DNA of 55,450 nucleotides from a virus, in the IMG/VR virus record IMGVR_UViG_3300017762_000006, positions 1 through 55,450 of that record; one strand, given 5' to 3'. Both the position numbers and the translations under genes were made by a program. Below are positions 37,272-47,288 of the stretch, piece after piece; the stretch's first letter is position 1, and the number at the start of each line of letters is the position of its first letter. Below the pieces are notes generated by a model that saw nothing but the letters and a program-made list of their open reading frames with translations, was not told the origin of the DNA and made no database searches.

Positions 37272-40205
37272 ATGGCAACTACGGTAAACGAAAATACATT
37301 TCTTGGCTCCTACAACGATGATTATCGTGATAGCGATCACTATCATAGAATTCTTTTTAATAACGGAAGAGCTCTGCAGGCAAGAGAATTAACTCAATCT
37401 CAGACGATTATTCAAAAAGAAATTGAGCGTATTGCTAAATTTATTTTTACTCCTGGTGGGTTATTTAATACTTCTTACGGCACATCAAACAGTGCAAACG
37501 ATCCTATTGGCTTCGTACGGGTATCTACACTTCCAGTGGGCTATGATGTATTTGTCGGGGAAACATTCTCTAATCAAAATGGCGTAAAGGCTATAATAAA
37601 AGCTGTTATTCCTTCTACTTCTGTAAATAGCTCTGTTGGTACAGATGTTTATAATACTTTACTAGTAAAATATATCGACGCTAATTCTACTACCTCTGAA
37701 GATACTACAGTTTCTGTTAAATTTAATCCAGCTGATACATTAACAGCTACCATTAGATCCACTTCTTACGAGCTGAGTGTATCTACGGATGAACAGGTGC
37801 AAGATGCTATTGGTAATGCCTCATTCTTAGAAGTTCCTGAATTTAATACCTTTGCCGCCGGACATATTTTGTTCGTAGAAAAACAGTCACTGGTACTAGA
37901 CAAGTTTAACCCTCAGTTTAATGGTACTGTGGGTTTTGAAGTTACACAAGAAATTTACAACACATCTGATAATGTTGCATTATATGACAACTCCGGCGCT
38001 ACTCCTAACTTAACTTCTCCGGGAGCTGATAGACTAAGAATTACCCTTACGCTAAAAAAAGAAGCAGATAAAACTGCCGGTAAAACATTTTATCCGCTTA
38101 TGAAACTTAATCAAGGTTATGTCACCAATGTACAAACCGCGGATAATGTGTTATCAACTCTAGGTGGTATTATATACAACAGAGCTAATGATACTAATGG
38201 CAACTTTATTGTGGATGAAAGGCTTGGTTCCCTTGACCTTACTATCTCAACTAAGCCAGATAGTTCAGATTATCTTTGGTACCAAGTTTCAGATGGTACA
38301 GCCTTTGTTAACGGAAAGAGATATGACAAGCAAAACTTAGCTCCTATTAAAGTAGCTAAACCAAGAAATCTTGTAGACGACATAACAACTAAAAATAATG
38401 AATTTATTTCAGCGAGATATGGTAATTACTTTTTAACTGATGGTGCTAATACTAAAGGTCTTCTTGATGTAATTAACGGATATGATTCTGTAGGAATCTA
38501 TAGCGGCACTGCAACAAGCGGTAGTTCTATAGGTAGAGCTAGAATTAGAAATATTGATGAGTTCGATAATGATTTTAGATTACACGTTTTTGATGTTGAA
38601 ATGTACGGCTCTAACTCACTAAGAAATGCTCGTAGCGTAGGTACTAGTGCTAATAGCTATGGTAACATTGTGGCTATTAATAGCAACTATGATATTATTG
38701 ATAAGTTAGAAAATAATCTATTATTTCCTTTACCCGGAAGAATTAATACAGTTAAAGATGGATCTGTAACTTTAAATATAGGTAAAGTATATACAGCCAC
38801 TGCGTCCAATAATTCAGCTACGTTCTCTACAGGCGGAAATACATTTGCTGATCAAGAGCAATGGATTGTAGAAGAAGTGGCAAATAATAATAATCTTATT
38901 TCTCCTCCTACAGTATCAGGTACTCCTACGTCTTCAGCAACTATTACTGGCCTTACTAATGGATCAGTTAGATTGTTTGGATATGAAAGAAAAACTGCAG
39001 TAAGAAAAACTAAAACTCTTGTTGTTGACCGGACTCAAACGCTAGCGCTTTCGGGGGGTAAATTTACACTTTCTCATCATGACATTTATAAATTTAAAAG
39101 CGTCGTAGATAGCACGACAAGTGAGGACATTACTCATAGATTTATTTTCGATAACGGCCAGCGCGATAATTTCTATACTGTAGGATCTGGTAAACTTAAA
39201 GGTGGTGCCGCTGCCCCTTCAGGTAATGTAGTCGTTACCTTTGATAGCTTTGATCATACTACCGGAGATTATTTTGCTGGCGGCGCATCTTATCCAGATT
39301 TAGAATACGATAAGATTCCATATTATAATACTGAAACAGGTGCTACTGTAAGGCTATCAGACGTTATGGATCTAAGATCTGTAAAAGATAATACCGGTGA
39401 CGATTTTGCTGGTACAGGAGCAGTAATTCAATATGTTCCAAGAAATACTGATACGATTGATATTGGTGAGGTGTCTATATGGGAGCCTAGAGTAGATATA
39501 GTAGCTATTAATAATAATGGTAATCTTGAAGTGCATACGGGAGTAACAAGCTTATCTCCCAGTGATCCTGAAGGAGTTCCTTCTTCGTCTATGAGATTAC
39601 ATAGAATTATGTTGGCTCCTTATCATCTTAATGAGCGCGACCTTATGCAGTCTAAGTATGATAACCGTGGTTATAAAATGTCAGATATCCGCAAGATTGA
39701 AAGACGTGTGGAAAATGTAGAAGAGTTAACTTCGCTTTCACTTGCTGAAATTGAACTAGAACGGACAGTTATACCTGATCGTGTGAAACAAGGAATGACA
39801 GGAGACACGTTTACTAATAACATTCAATCTAAAGTAACAGATAATGATTACAAGGCTGCTATTCGTAAGAAATCTGGCGTCCTAGCGCCAATGAGATACT
39901 GGAGAGATATTGGCCTTAAATATGATTCTGCTGCATCAAGCGGAGTGGCTCTGCATGGTAGTACTATTTGGCCAAACTTTACTGAAACTGTTATGGTCAA
40001 TCAGGACAAGGCAACTGGATATCAAAGTGTAAATAGATTTGAACTTGTTAAGTTTATTGGTTCAGGATTCGTTGAGCCGGCAGTTGATACATATGAAATG
40101 AGAAGAGAAGTTGACGTTAACCATGTAGGAGAGCATAATGAATCGCTCACTTCACAAGGTGATACGGTTGTTCTTTCTCAAGGTAATCAGAACGAGGAAG
40201 CATAA
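37272..40205 (+). CDS. Large baseplate/fibre-connector structural protein (DUF4815)
   Basis: The 977-residue protein begins NTFLGSYNDDYRDSDHYHRILFNNGRALQARELTQSQTIIQKEIERIAKFIF, the signature of DUF4815 proteins (gp10-like position) in marine T4-like phages. The middle is beta-rich with Ser/Asn-rich loops. Near residue 790 is a helical bundle with KMSDIRKIERRVENVEELTSLS, and the end is the typical W-R-D-I and VNRF region. It presumably links the wedge to peripheral fibres. Its stop overlaps the next start. Confidence 0.8.
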   Translation: MATTVNENTFLGSYNDDYRDSDHYHRILFNNGRALQARELTQSQTIIQKEIERIAKFIFTPGGLFNTSYGTSNSANDPIGFVRVSTLPVGYDVFVGETFSNQNGVKAIIKAVIPSTSVNSSVGTDVYNTLLVKYIDANSTTSEDTTVSVKFNPADTLTATIRSTSYELSVSTDEQVQDAIGNASFLEVPEFNTFAAGHILFVEKQSLVLDKFNPQFNGTVGFEVTQEIYNTSDNVALYDNSGATPNLTSPGADRLRITLTLKKEADKTAGKTFYPLMKLNQGYVTNVQTADNVLSTLGGIIYNRANDTNGNFIVDERLGSLDLTISTKPDSSDYLWYQVSDGTAFVNGKRYDKQNLAPIKVAKPRNLVDDITTKNNEFISARYGNYFLTDGANTKGLLDVINGYDSVGIYSGTATSGSSIGRARIRNIDEFDNDFRLHVFDVEMYGSNSLRNARSVGTSANSYGNIVAINSNYDIIDKLENNLLFPLPGRINTVKDGSVTLNIGKVYTATASNNSATFSTGGNTFADQEQWIVEEVANNNNLISPPTVSGTPTSSATITGLTNGSVRLFGYERKTAVRKTKTLVVDRTQTLALSGGKFTLSHHDIYKFKSVVDSTTSEDITHRFIFDNGQRDNFYTVGSGKLKGGAAAPSGNVVVTFDSFDHTTGDYFAGGASYPDLEYDKIPYYNTETGATVRLSDVMDLRSVKDNTGDDFAGTGAVIQYVPRNTDTIDIGEVSIWEPRVDIVAINNNGNLEVHTGVTSLSPSDPEGVPSSSMRLHRIMLAPYHLNERDLMQSKYDNRGYKMSDIRKIERRVENVEELTSLSLAEIELERTVIPDRVKQGMTGDTFTNNIQSKVTDNDYKAAIRKKSGVLAPMRYWRDIGLKYDSAASSGVALHGSTIWPNFTETVMVNQDKATGYQSVNRFELVKFIGSGFVEPAVDTYEMRREVDVNHVGEHNESLTSQGDTVVLSQGNQNEEA

Positions 40206-41023
40206 TGCCCTGGGTAACAGCAACAAAAATAGAACAAGAATCTAGAGTAAGAGAATTAGATAACGGATATGATTTTAATCCTGCATTTAGATCTCGTTTT
40301 ATTTACTTTAAGTTTTCAGGTTTAAGACCTAATGATAATCATTGGTTATTTTTACAAAATAGAGACGTGACAGCATTTGCTAATACAAGTTTTAGTATTA
40401 ATGATTTTAATGCTTCAGCTCGTAGTTCTGTGTTTAGAAATCCAGGCGATAAATATTTGTTTGAGACGCAGTTTCCTTCAGATCTCGGAGGACCTTCTGG
40501 CACTCCTCTTACTACTACTGCTTCAGGTGAATTGGAAGGAGTGCTTTTTTTACAAAGTAATTCAACTTACAGCTGGAGATGTGGTACAGGATCAACAAAT
40601 TATAGCTACAATGGGGGTGATAACAGTATTCCTCTTTTAGCTATTAATATTTCTACAACTGATAAAGCGGCGGCCCTATCTCATGCTACGGCAGAATACT
40701 CTTCGATTGGCCAGTTTATTAATTATTCAATGGAAACTTATAGTGTTGACGTAGAAGTAGAATATGAAGTGTGGGAAGATGATCCGCCCCCAGCGCCAGG
40801 CCCAACAATTACTTCAGGTAATGATAATGATACAGGTCCGAGTATAAGCACGGATTATGAGTATTTTTTTGGTTCTACTGATACAGGTCCAAGCATTTCG
40901 GATGCCGACGCCGGTGGTTTTTTTGGAGACACTTGGACCTCATCCGCTAGACCTAGTGCTAGACCAACTACTACTACTACTACTACTACTAGCAGTTGGA
41001 TGGATACCTTTAGTTGGTTCTAA
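40205..41023 (+). CDS. Structural protein with low-complexity C-terminus
   Basis: The 272-residue protein starts MPWVTATKIEQESRVRELDNGYDF and FIYFKFSGLRPNDNHWLF. This block in some related phages lies inside the DUF4815 polypeptide, so it may be a split part of that protein. The C-terminal 70 residues are disordered and proline/threonine-rich. They contain two DTGPSIS repeats (about residues 212 and 227) and an eight-threonine run encoded by a perfect (ACT)8 tract. It is expected at the baseplate periphery. Confidence 0.6.
   Translation: MPWVTATKIEQESRVRELDNGYDFNPAFRSRFIYFKFSGLRPNDNHWLFLQNRDVTAFANTSFSINDFNASARSSVFRNPGDKYLFETQFPSDLGGPSGTPLTTTASGELEGVLFLQSNSTYSWRCGTGSTNYSYNGGDNSIPLLAINISTTDKAAALSHATAEYSSIGQFINYSMETYSVDVEVEYEVWEDDPPPAPGPTITSGNDNDTGPSISTDYEYFFGSTDTGPSISDADAGGFFGDTWTSSARPSARPTTTTTTTTSSWMDTFSWF
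40967..40990 (+). repeat. (ACT)8 trinucleotide tract
   Basis: Eight uninterrupted ACT units encoding eight Thr residues within the structural protein gene at 40205. It is in frame, so gain or loss of units would change only Thr number. Confidence 0.9.
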
Positions 41024-41047
41024 CTTACTATATAGAAAGAAATTTAA

Positions 41048-42706
41048 ATGTCAGGTAAATTACAATTAAGTGAACAGCTCAACCCATCAGCACAGACGTT
41101 TGTGGTTGATGAGCCTGTCGGATCAGTTCTTACTGGAGTAGGTCTTTTCTTTGCTCAAGCTCCAACAGGCTCTTCTGCTCAGCCAGTTTCTATTGAATTG
41201 AGACCTTGTGCCGAATCAGGAGCGCCAAGTGCTAAGAAATTTATTCAAGGTACAAAGGTAACGGTTGCAGCCTCAACTGTTGCTGCGGCTGCTAATACAA
41301 ACTTTGCCTCTGCTGCTGAAGTTAAATTTAGTTTTAGAGAGCCTGTCTATATAGCAGGTAATACATTACTTGCGCTTGTTATTAGTACCGGCGCTTCTGC
41401 AGATCAGTATAAAATTTGGGTAGGTAAAAACGGCGAACATCTTACTAACTCGACAACAGAATTCTTTTCGTCTACCATTGAACGCGGCGCATTTTACGAG
41501 TCATCAAACGGTACTTCTTGGCGGCCAGACAATGAGAAAGATTTAGCATATAAAGTTTACAGAGCTGAATTTACTCAGCAAAATAGTTTTGCCGTTTTTC
41601 ACGCAGACGCTCCACCAGCAAAAAGATTAACTGAACAGACACTAATTGATGATAACACTAAATATCCGGCAGACCCTTTTATTTTTACGGCAGGAAGTAA
41701 ATTAGTAGATGTAGTTCATCCTGCTCATGGATTTCAAGTTGGTGATAAAGTAGTTTTATCTAAAGGGTCAAATGGATTTGACAGCAGTGATACTATTAAT
41801 GGCATAACCGGATCTAATTTGTATGGCACTAAAACTATTACTGCGGCTGATCCTTATGGTTACACATTTAATTGTGGTGGATCTGCTAATGCTACTGCGT
41901 CCATTAGAGCCGGCGGAGCTGGAGTACTAGCAACTGAGCAATATGTTGTCGATCAGTTTCAAACAATTTTACCTGCAGTTACTCCTCCTAAAACAAACAT
42001 GTTTGCAGTAGGTGATTTTTTAGCATCTAAATCTTTCGGTGGTAATGAAACCGCATATTCTAATATTGCAGATGTTAGAATTAAAAAGAATTATGTTCAA
42101 GGATTTAAAAACCCGGCAGTGATTGCTAGCGCGCAATCTGAAACAGATCATAATTCAGGTAATCCCTCTACTAAAATTAGAGTTGGCTTTACTACTCAAC
42201 ATAAATACACGTCTCCTTATATTAATGAGCACGCTGCAGCAATGCGTATTACTAGTAATTTTATTGACTACCAAGCTGCTACAACTACTCCCAATAGAAA
42301 CCTTATCTCTACTGTACCATTTACTCTTGAAACGGAACCAAACGGCGGAACTACGGCGGCAAAACATCTTTCTATTGTTTATAGTCTTGAGCTTGCAGCA
42401 ACATCATTGCGAGTGCTAATAGATGCTATTAGGCCGCAATTCAGTGATTTTTCTGTTTGGTACAGAACAAGTGGAGATGATACCAATATTGAAGCTAATA
42501 ATTGGGTAGAGTTTAGTAAGACTATTAATACTCCGGACGTGTCTAATTATGCAGACCAGCCAAGAGACAATATGCCAAGAACCTATGAGTTTAATAAGTA
42601 TGATTTACCTTTATTTAGCAAATATCAGATTAAAATTACAATGAACAGTAGTAAATCTACTCATATTCCGCTATTTAAAAATCTTAGAACTATTGCAACT
42701 GTATAA
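41048..42706 (+). CDS. Baseplate/fibre structural protein
   Basis: The 552-residue protein begins SEQLNPSAQTFVVDEPVGSVLTGVGLFFAQAP, then PVSIELRPCAESGAPSAKKF, FSFREPVYIAGNTLLALVIS and YKIWVGKNGEHL. This is the block order I recall from the C-terminal half of the DUF4815-type giant structural proteins of cyanophages. Late segments (SIVYSLELAATSLRVLIDAIRP) are hydrophobic strands. With the two preceding genes it probably forms one structural assembly from three polypeptides. Residue-level function is unknown. Confidence 0.65.
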   Translation: MSGKLQLSEQLNPSAQTFVVDEPVGSVLTGVGLFFAQAPTGSSAQPVSIELRPCAESGAPSAKKFIQGTKVTVAASTVAAAANTNFASAAEVKFSFREPVYIAGNTLLALVISTGASADQYKIWVGKNGEHLTNSTTEFFSSTIERGAFYESSNGTSWRPDNEKDLAYKVYRAEFTQQNSFAVFHADAPPAKRLTEQTLIDDNTKYPADPFIFTAGSKLVDVVHPAHGFQVGDKVVLSKGSNGFDSSDTINGITGSNLYGTKTITAADPYGYTFNCGGSANATASIRAGGAGVLATEQYVVDQFQTILPAVTPPKTNMFAVGDFLASKSFGGNETAYSNIADVRIKKNYVQGFKNPAVIASAQSETDHNSGNPSTKIRVGFTTQHKYTSPYINEHAAAMRITSNFIDYQAATTTPNRNLISTVPFTLETEPNGGTTAAKHLSIVYSLELAATSLRVLIDAIRPQFSDFSVWYRTSGDDTNIEANNWVEFSKTINTPDVSNYADQPRDNMPRTYEFNKYDLPLFSKYQIKITMNSSKSTHIPLFKNLRTIATV

Positions 42707-42921
42707 TGAGTGGTTATATTTCTGTAGATGGTTATCCAGATCTTGCAAGAGATAAAAGTACTGGTATGATTTTGAATATAAATAAAGATAATACTAATGC
42801 GTTTATTGAAAAAAGAGATCGTGAATTACAGCAGCGCCAAGAGATTGAAGCTCTAAAATCAGACGTACAGGATATAAAGATGATGCTACAAAAATTAACA
42901 GAAAGTTTCGCAAATGCCTAA
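42706..42921 (+). CDS. Small coiled-coil structural accessory protein
   Basis: The 71-residue protein has a polar N-terminus (SGYISVDGYPDLARDKSTGMILNIN), a pattern typical of small proteins found among tail genes of marine T4-like phages. It is followed by a heptad-like helix (residues 35-70: KRDRELQQRQEIEALKSDVQD, IKMMLQKLTES). It overlaps both the preceding stop and the next start, so it is made stoichiometrically with the fibre proteins; it may trimerise them. Confidence 0.65.
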   Translation: MSGYISVDGYPDLARDKSTGMILNINKDNTNAFIEKRDRELQQRQEIEALKSDVQDIKMMLQKLTESFANA

Positions 42922-45900
42922 TGCTAAAATAGCAAAAGTTAATCTAGCCACAGATACTATTAACACGCAGCGTCTTAGGTTTAACCAACTTATCGACTCA
43001 GTAGGAAGTGTCAGTCTTACTAATGTAAATCAGACAGCCGGAAGAAGCACATTTACTGGAACTTATCCTACAGTAGCTGAAGCTTTGAAGGAGCATGAAG
43101 CAAGACTCGATTCTGCTGATATTATTGAAGTAGTTACTCCACGTATTAGAGCATTTGATAGCACGTATGATAATATATTTGCCGGTGATGTTTACATGCA
43201 AAGTAATGTTGACATTGGAGGTAACCTTCAAATAGATGGCACTCTTACCGTTGACGGCGTAGTGAATATGAAAGCTGGCTCATCTGGTACTGTTACATTA
43301 GGTGATGATAATACCGATAACGTTGTATTTGATGCAGATATTAACTCGAATGTTATTCCGAACACAACTAATGCATTTGATTTAGGTAGCTCCACGCAGC
43401 AGTGGAGACACGGTTATTTTGATGGCACATTAAATACTGATAATCTATTAGCGGATTCTGCTACAATTGCAAATAATGCTGCTGTCGTAGGTAACCTAGA
43501 CGTAGATGGTGTTACTACATTAGATGTAACTACTATTGACGGCCAGCTGACCGTTAATGCTCCCACCTTAATGACTGATGCCCTTACAGTAGAAGATAGT
43601 GCCTATATTACAGGCAATTTTGATATTGGTGGAGACTTAGATATCACTGGTAATGCAACATCAACTGGATGGGCATTAAAAATTGCGGCTGAGAGCGGGA
43701 CAACTGACGAAATATCACTAGGTAATACTATTACTTTCTCTGCTGGAGAAGGTATTAATACAACCGTATCAAATAACCAAATTACTATAGCCGGGGAACA
43801 TGCTACCAATAGCAATATAGGTATTGCATCATTTTCTTCAAGCGACTTTGACGTTAATACTGGTGTTGTTACTATTAATTCAATTGGCAATAACCAAATT
43901 GATAATAGTTTTATTAACATAGCATCAGAAGCCGGTACTACTAATGCCGTTAATTTAGGAGAAACACTTACCCTGGCTGCAGGTGAAGGTATTAATACTA
44001 CTGTAGCAAATAATACTATTACTATTGCCGGAGAACTTGCGTCTGATACTAATATAGGCGCTGCCAAGTTTGATAACGGAGATTTTGCTGTATCTAATGG
44101 CAATGTAACCCTGGCTAACCTTACAACCGGCGCGGTTTTAGGAATAGACGGAACAACTAATGAAGTAGAGGTTTCTAGAACTAACGGGACAGTGACCGTA
44201 GGTTTACCTAATAATGTTACTATAACTAATGATCTTGGAATAGGTGGAAACTTTACAATCGGCGGTGATTTTATTATAACTGGCGCTCAAAAATTGGCTT
44301 CAGCTTTTGTTGAACTTTTAGATGGTACAACTGGAGCTCCTTCGGCCAATGCTGGTATTTCCATTGATAGAGGTACACAAGATAGCGCCGTAATCCAATG
44401 GAATGAAACTAGCGATTATTGGGAAGCGTCTTATAACAACGCTGCAACTCCAAGCCGATTAGTTGCATACGCTAATCTAGACACTACTGATTTTACCACT
44501 GGAGCTACTATCACTATTAGCGATGAAGCTATTCAGGACATGGTTGGCGCCATGGTTACCGGTAATACTGAAACAGATATTACAGTCACATATCAAGACG
44601 GAGATGGCACTCTTGATTTTGTATTAGATGATACAACAGTAACAGCTGGTTCATATGGATCTACAACTTCTATTCCATCATTTACTGTAGATGGTAAAGG
44701 TAGACTTACTAACGTAACTCCGGTAAGTATTGCTACTACACTTACTATAAGCGATGATAGTTTAGATTCTGATGCAGTTGATCTTTTAAATGACAAACTT
44801 AGGTTTTCTGAAGGTGAAGGTATTAACGCTGCAGTAACTAATAATAAAGTAACTATATCAGCAGAGCTTGCGACAAGCACTAATAAAGGTGTAGCTTCAT
44901 TTAGTACTGATAACTTCTCTGTATCTAACGGAGTTGTTACCATTAAAGATAATGGTGTAATTCTAGGTACTGAAACTACCGGTAATTATATGTCTGGTAT
45001 CTCAGGTACTGCCAATGAAATAGAAGTAAGTCACACACCAGGTGAAGGATCTTCTGCCACCGTGGGTTTACCAAGCAGTGTTACTGTAACTACAGACCTT
45101 ACCACAGGTCAAGATGTATTTGTAGGCCGTAACTTAGATGTTACTGGTAATGCGGTTATTGATGGAAATCTAACAATATCTGGCACCACTACTACAGTTA
45201 ACACTGAGACTGTAGCTATTGCTGACAATATTATTTTGCTTAACTCTAATGCAGCTAATACTCCAACACAGAACGGTGGTATTGAGATTGAAAGAGGTAA
45301 TAGTACCAACGTACAATTAAGGTGGAATGAAGCTAATGATTACTGGCAGGTTGGTGAAGGTAACGACCCTGTTTATACAAGAGTAGCAACCGCTGGTTGG
45401 TTAAATGCGGGCGGGGGATTATCATATAATAGCTCTACAGGTGAATTTGCTCATACCGACACTTCTTCTCAAGGATCAGTTAATAATACAGGCAACAGCT
45501 TTATTCAAGATATCTCTTTAGACACATACGGTCACATTACTGATATAGTTTCGGGTTCAGTGACTGTAGGTGATGCTACTATTACATTAGCAGCTGGCAG
45601 TGACCTTCACTTTGATGAAACAGATAGGACATTTACAACTAATCAGAGTACTAATCAAACATTAACTATCGACCATGATAATATAACAAGAACTAATACA
45701 AATAATGCAAGTGCTCCTGCATTTGGAGGTACGTTTACGGCTATTGACAGTCTTACTTCAAACGCAAGAGGGCATGTTACAGGTGTTAATACAAAAACAG
45801 TTATGATTCCTGCACTAGGCACTTTTGATAACTATGTTTCATGGTCGTTTTTAGAAGGTAATGGAGGCGAAACAGGTACTATAACTTCTGGCGACACCTT

Positions 45901-46942
45901 GCATTTTGAGCAAGGGACGGGGATGCAAATAGAAAAGACAGCTGATGATCAGCTTACTTTTACTAATGTAGATAGAGGTTCTCTTCAGAGTATATTTAAA
46001 AGAATTATACCGGAAGCAGCTGATGGCTCTGATCTAGACGTTATTACAGCGGGTGTTAATGATGATATTTTCTATATTAGAGCAGGAGGAGGTATTACTC
46101 TTGCTTCTGATGCTGCTAGTGACAGAATGACTATCAGTCACACAGATACATCCGACCAAGGATCTTCGAATAATAGTGGTAGAACATATATTCAAGATAT
46201 TATGTTAGATACATATGGACATGTTACTGGTATTAGTACTGCCACAGAAACTGTAACGGACACAAACCAATTAACTACATTTCAAGTTGAAGATCATGAT
46301 GGTACTGAAGTTACTATTTCACACAATAAAGAGTGGAAATTTAGAGAAGGTGGCGGAGTTAGGATTATCTGGACGGACACTAATCCAGGTTCTAATACAG
46401 ATCCGTTTGATTTAACGTTTGAGACTAATACAGGAGTTACTGCCGGTAATGGATTAACCGGCGGAGGCACACTAAACGTTAATAGAACTATTAATGTAGG
46501 AGCAGGAAATGGTATTACTGTAGCAGCCGATGAAGTAAAAATGTCCGGCTCATATACCGGTTCTTTCTCTGCTACAGGTAATATTACAGCTTATTCTTCA
46601 GATGAGAGATTAAAAGAAAATATAGCAGTTATTTCTGATCCTATTAGAAAATTAAAAAGCATTGGTGGTTATAGTTATACCTGGAACGAGGAAGCTGCAA
46701 CAGCTGTAGGCTTTACTCCGGAATCAAAAGATGAACATGGTGTTATTGCTCAAGAAATCCAAAAAGTAATTCCGGATGCTGTAACTTCAGCTCCATTTGA
46801 TACAGATGAAGATGGTAACTCTAAGTCAGGTGAAGATTACCTGACGGTTAGATATGAAAGAATAGTTCCTTTACTAATTGAAGCTATTAAAGATCAACAA
46901 GTTCAGATAGATAAACTAAAAAAAGAATTGCAAGGTAGATAA
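42914..46942 (+). CDS. Large tail fibre with S74 self-cleaving chaperone domain
   Basis: The 1342-residue protein has an attachment N-terminus with RIRAFDSTYDNIFAGDVYMQS and a long shaft of beta repeats. Modules such as VTINSIGNNQIDN, EGINTTVSNNQITIAGE and TLTVDGVVN recur through the shaft. The C-terminal 115 residues are a Peptidase_S74 intramolecular chaperone: SSDERLKENI with Ser1229 and Lys1234 as the Ser-Lys dyad, then a HGVIAQEIQKVIPDAV block and a final coiled coil. The fibre would trimerise and cut itself before Ser1229. Confidence 0.88.
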   Translation: MPNAKIAKVNLATDTINTQRLRFNQLIDSVGSVSLTNVNQTAGRSTFTGTYPTVAEALKEHEARLDSADIIEVVTPRIRAFDSTYDNIFAGDVYMQSNVDIGGNLQIDGTLTVDGVVNMKAGSSGTVTLGDDNTDNVVFDADINSNVIPNTTNAFDLGSSTQQWRHGYFDGTLNTDNLLADSATIANNAAVVGNLDVDGVTTLDVTTIDGQLTVNAPTLMTDALTVEDSAYITGNFDIGGDLDITGNATSTGWALKIAAESGTTDEISLGNTITFSAGEGINTTVSNNQITIAGEHATNSNIGIASFSSSDFDVNTGVVTINSIGNNQIDNSFINIASEAGTTNAVNLGETLTLAAGEGINTTVANNTITIAGELASDTNIGAAKFDNGDFAVSNGNVTLANLTTGAVLGIDGTTNEVEVSRTNGTVTVGLPNNVTITNDLGIGGNFTIGGDFIITGAQKLASAFVELLDGTTGAPSANAGISIDRGTQDSAVIQWNETSDYWEASYNNAATPSRLVAYANLDTTDFTTGATITISDEAIQDMVGAMVTGNTETDITVTYQDGDGTLDFVLDDTTVTAGSYGSTTSIPSFTVDGKGRLTNVTPVSIATTLTISDDSLDSDAVDLLNDKLRFSEGEGINAAVTNNKVTISAELATSTNKGVASFSTDNFSVSNGVVTIKDNGVILGTETTGNYMSGISGTANEIEVSHTPGEGSSATVGLPSSVTVTTDLTTGQDVFVGRNLDVTGNAVIDGNLTISGTTTTVNTETVAIADNIILLNSNAANTPTQNGGIEIERGNSTNVQLRWNEANDYWQVGEGNDPVYTRVATAGWLNAGGGLSYNSSTGEFAHTDTSSQGSVNNTGNSFIQDISLDTYGHITDIVSGSVTVGDATITLAAGSDLHFDETDRTFTTNQSTNQTLTIDHDNITRTNTNNASAPAFGGTFTAIDSLTSNARGHVTGVNTKTVMIPALGTFDNYVSWSFLEGNGGETGTITSGDTLHFEQGTGMQIEKTADDQLTFTNVDRGSLQSIFKRIIPEAADGSDLDVITAGVNDDIFYIRAGGGITLASDAASDRMTISHTDTSDQGSSNNSGRTYIQDIMLDTYGHVTGISTATETVTDTNQLTTFQVEDHDGTEVTISHNKEWKFREGGGVRIIWTDTNPGSNTDPFDLTFETNTGVTAGNGLTGGGTLNVNRTINVGAGNGITVAADEVKMSGSYTGSFSATGNITAYSSDERLKENIAVISDPIRKLKSIGGYSYTWNEEAATAVGFTPESKDEHGVIAQEIQKVIPDAVTSAPFDTDEDGNSKSGEDYLTVRYERIVPLLIEAIKDQQVQIDKLKKELQGR

Positions 46943-46943
46943 C

Positions 46944-47288
46944 GTGAAAACTGCTTTAGTTATTAACACTCATACTAATATTATTGAAAATATTATTGAT
47001 GTAGATTCTTTAGGATCTGTTGCATCGTTTATAGATTGGGCAGTCTTAGACTCTGATGTACAAGGATCAGGTGAAATAGGTAAGTATTATGATACTAACT
47101 TACAAGCTGTATATTGGGCAACCTCTCCTGTAGGGGGCTATATATTAGATTCATCTACTTATGAGTATATTGCTCCTGTTGCTTATCCGGGAACAGCAAC
47201 AGAAGATTATATCTGGGATAGTTCGTCTACTTCTTGGGCGTTGAGTAGAGTTTGGGATTCAGATGAAGAATATATGAGGTATGTGTAA
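46944..47288 (+). CDS. Small protein between fibre genes, possible fibre accessory
   Basis: Translation appears to start at GTG 46944, one base after the fibre stop, behind AAGGTAGATAA. The 114-residue product has IINTHTNIIENIIDVDSL, then DWAVLDSDVQGSGEIGKYYD and a YPGTATEDYIWDSSSTSW segment. Similar short beta-rich proteins occur beside fibre genes in marine phages. It may be a fibre chaperone or tip. No firm family. Confidence 0.55.
   Translation: MKTALVINTHTNIIENIIDVDSLGSVASFIDWAVLDSDVQGSGEIGKYYDTNLQAVYWATSPVGGYILDSSTYEYIAPVAYPGTATEDYIWDSSSTSWALSRVWDSDEEYMRYV

Noticed and set aside
43603-44103. 166-codon minus-strand frame inside the S74 fibre gene
   Set aside because: It mirrors the fibre repeats and has a repetitive hydrophobic composition expected from antisense of Thr/Asn/Gly-rich coding sequence.
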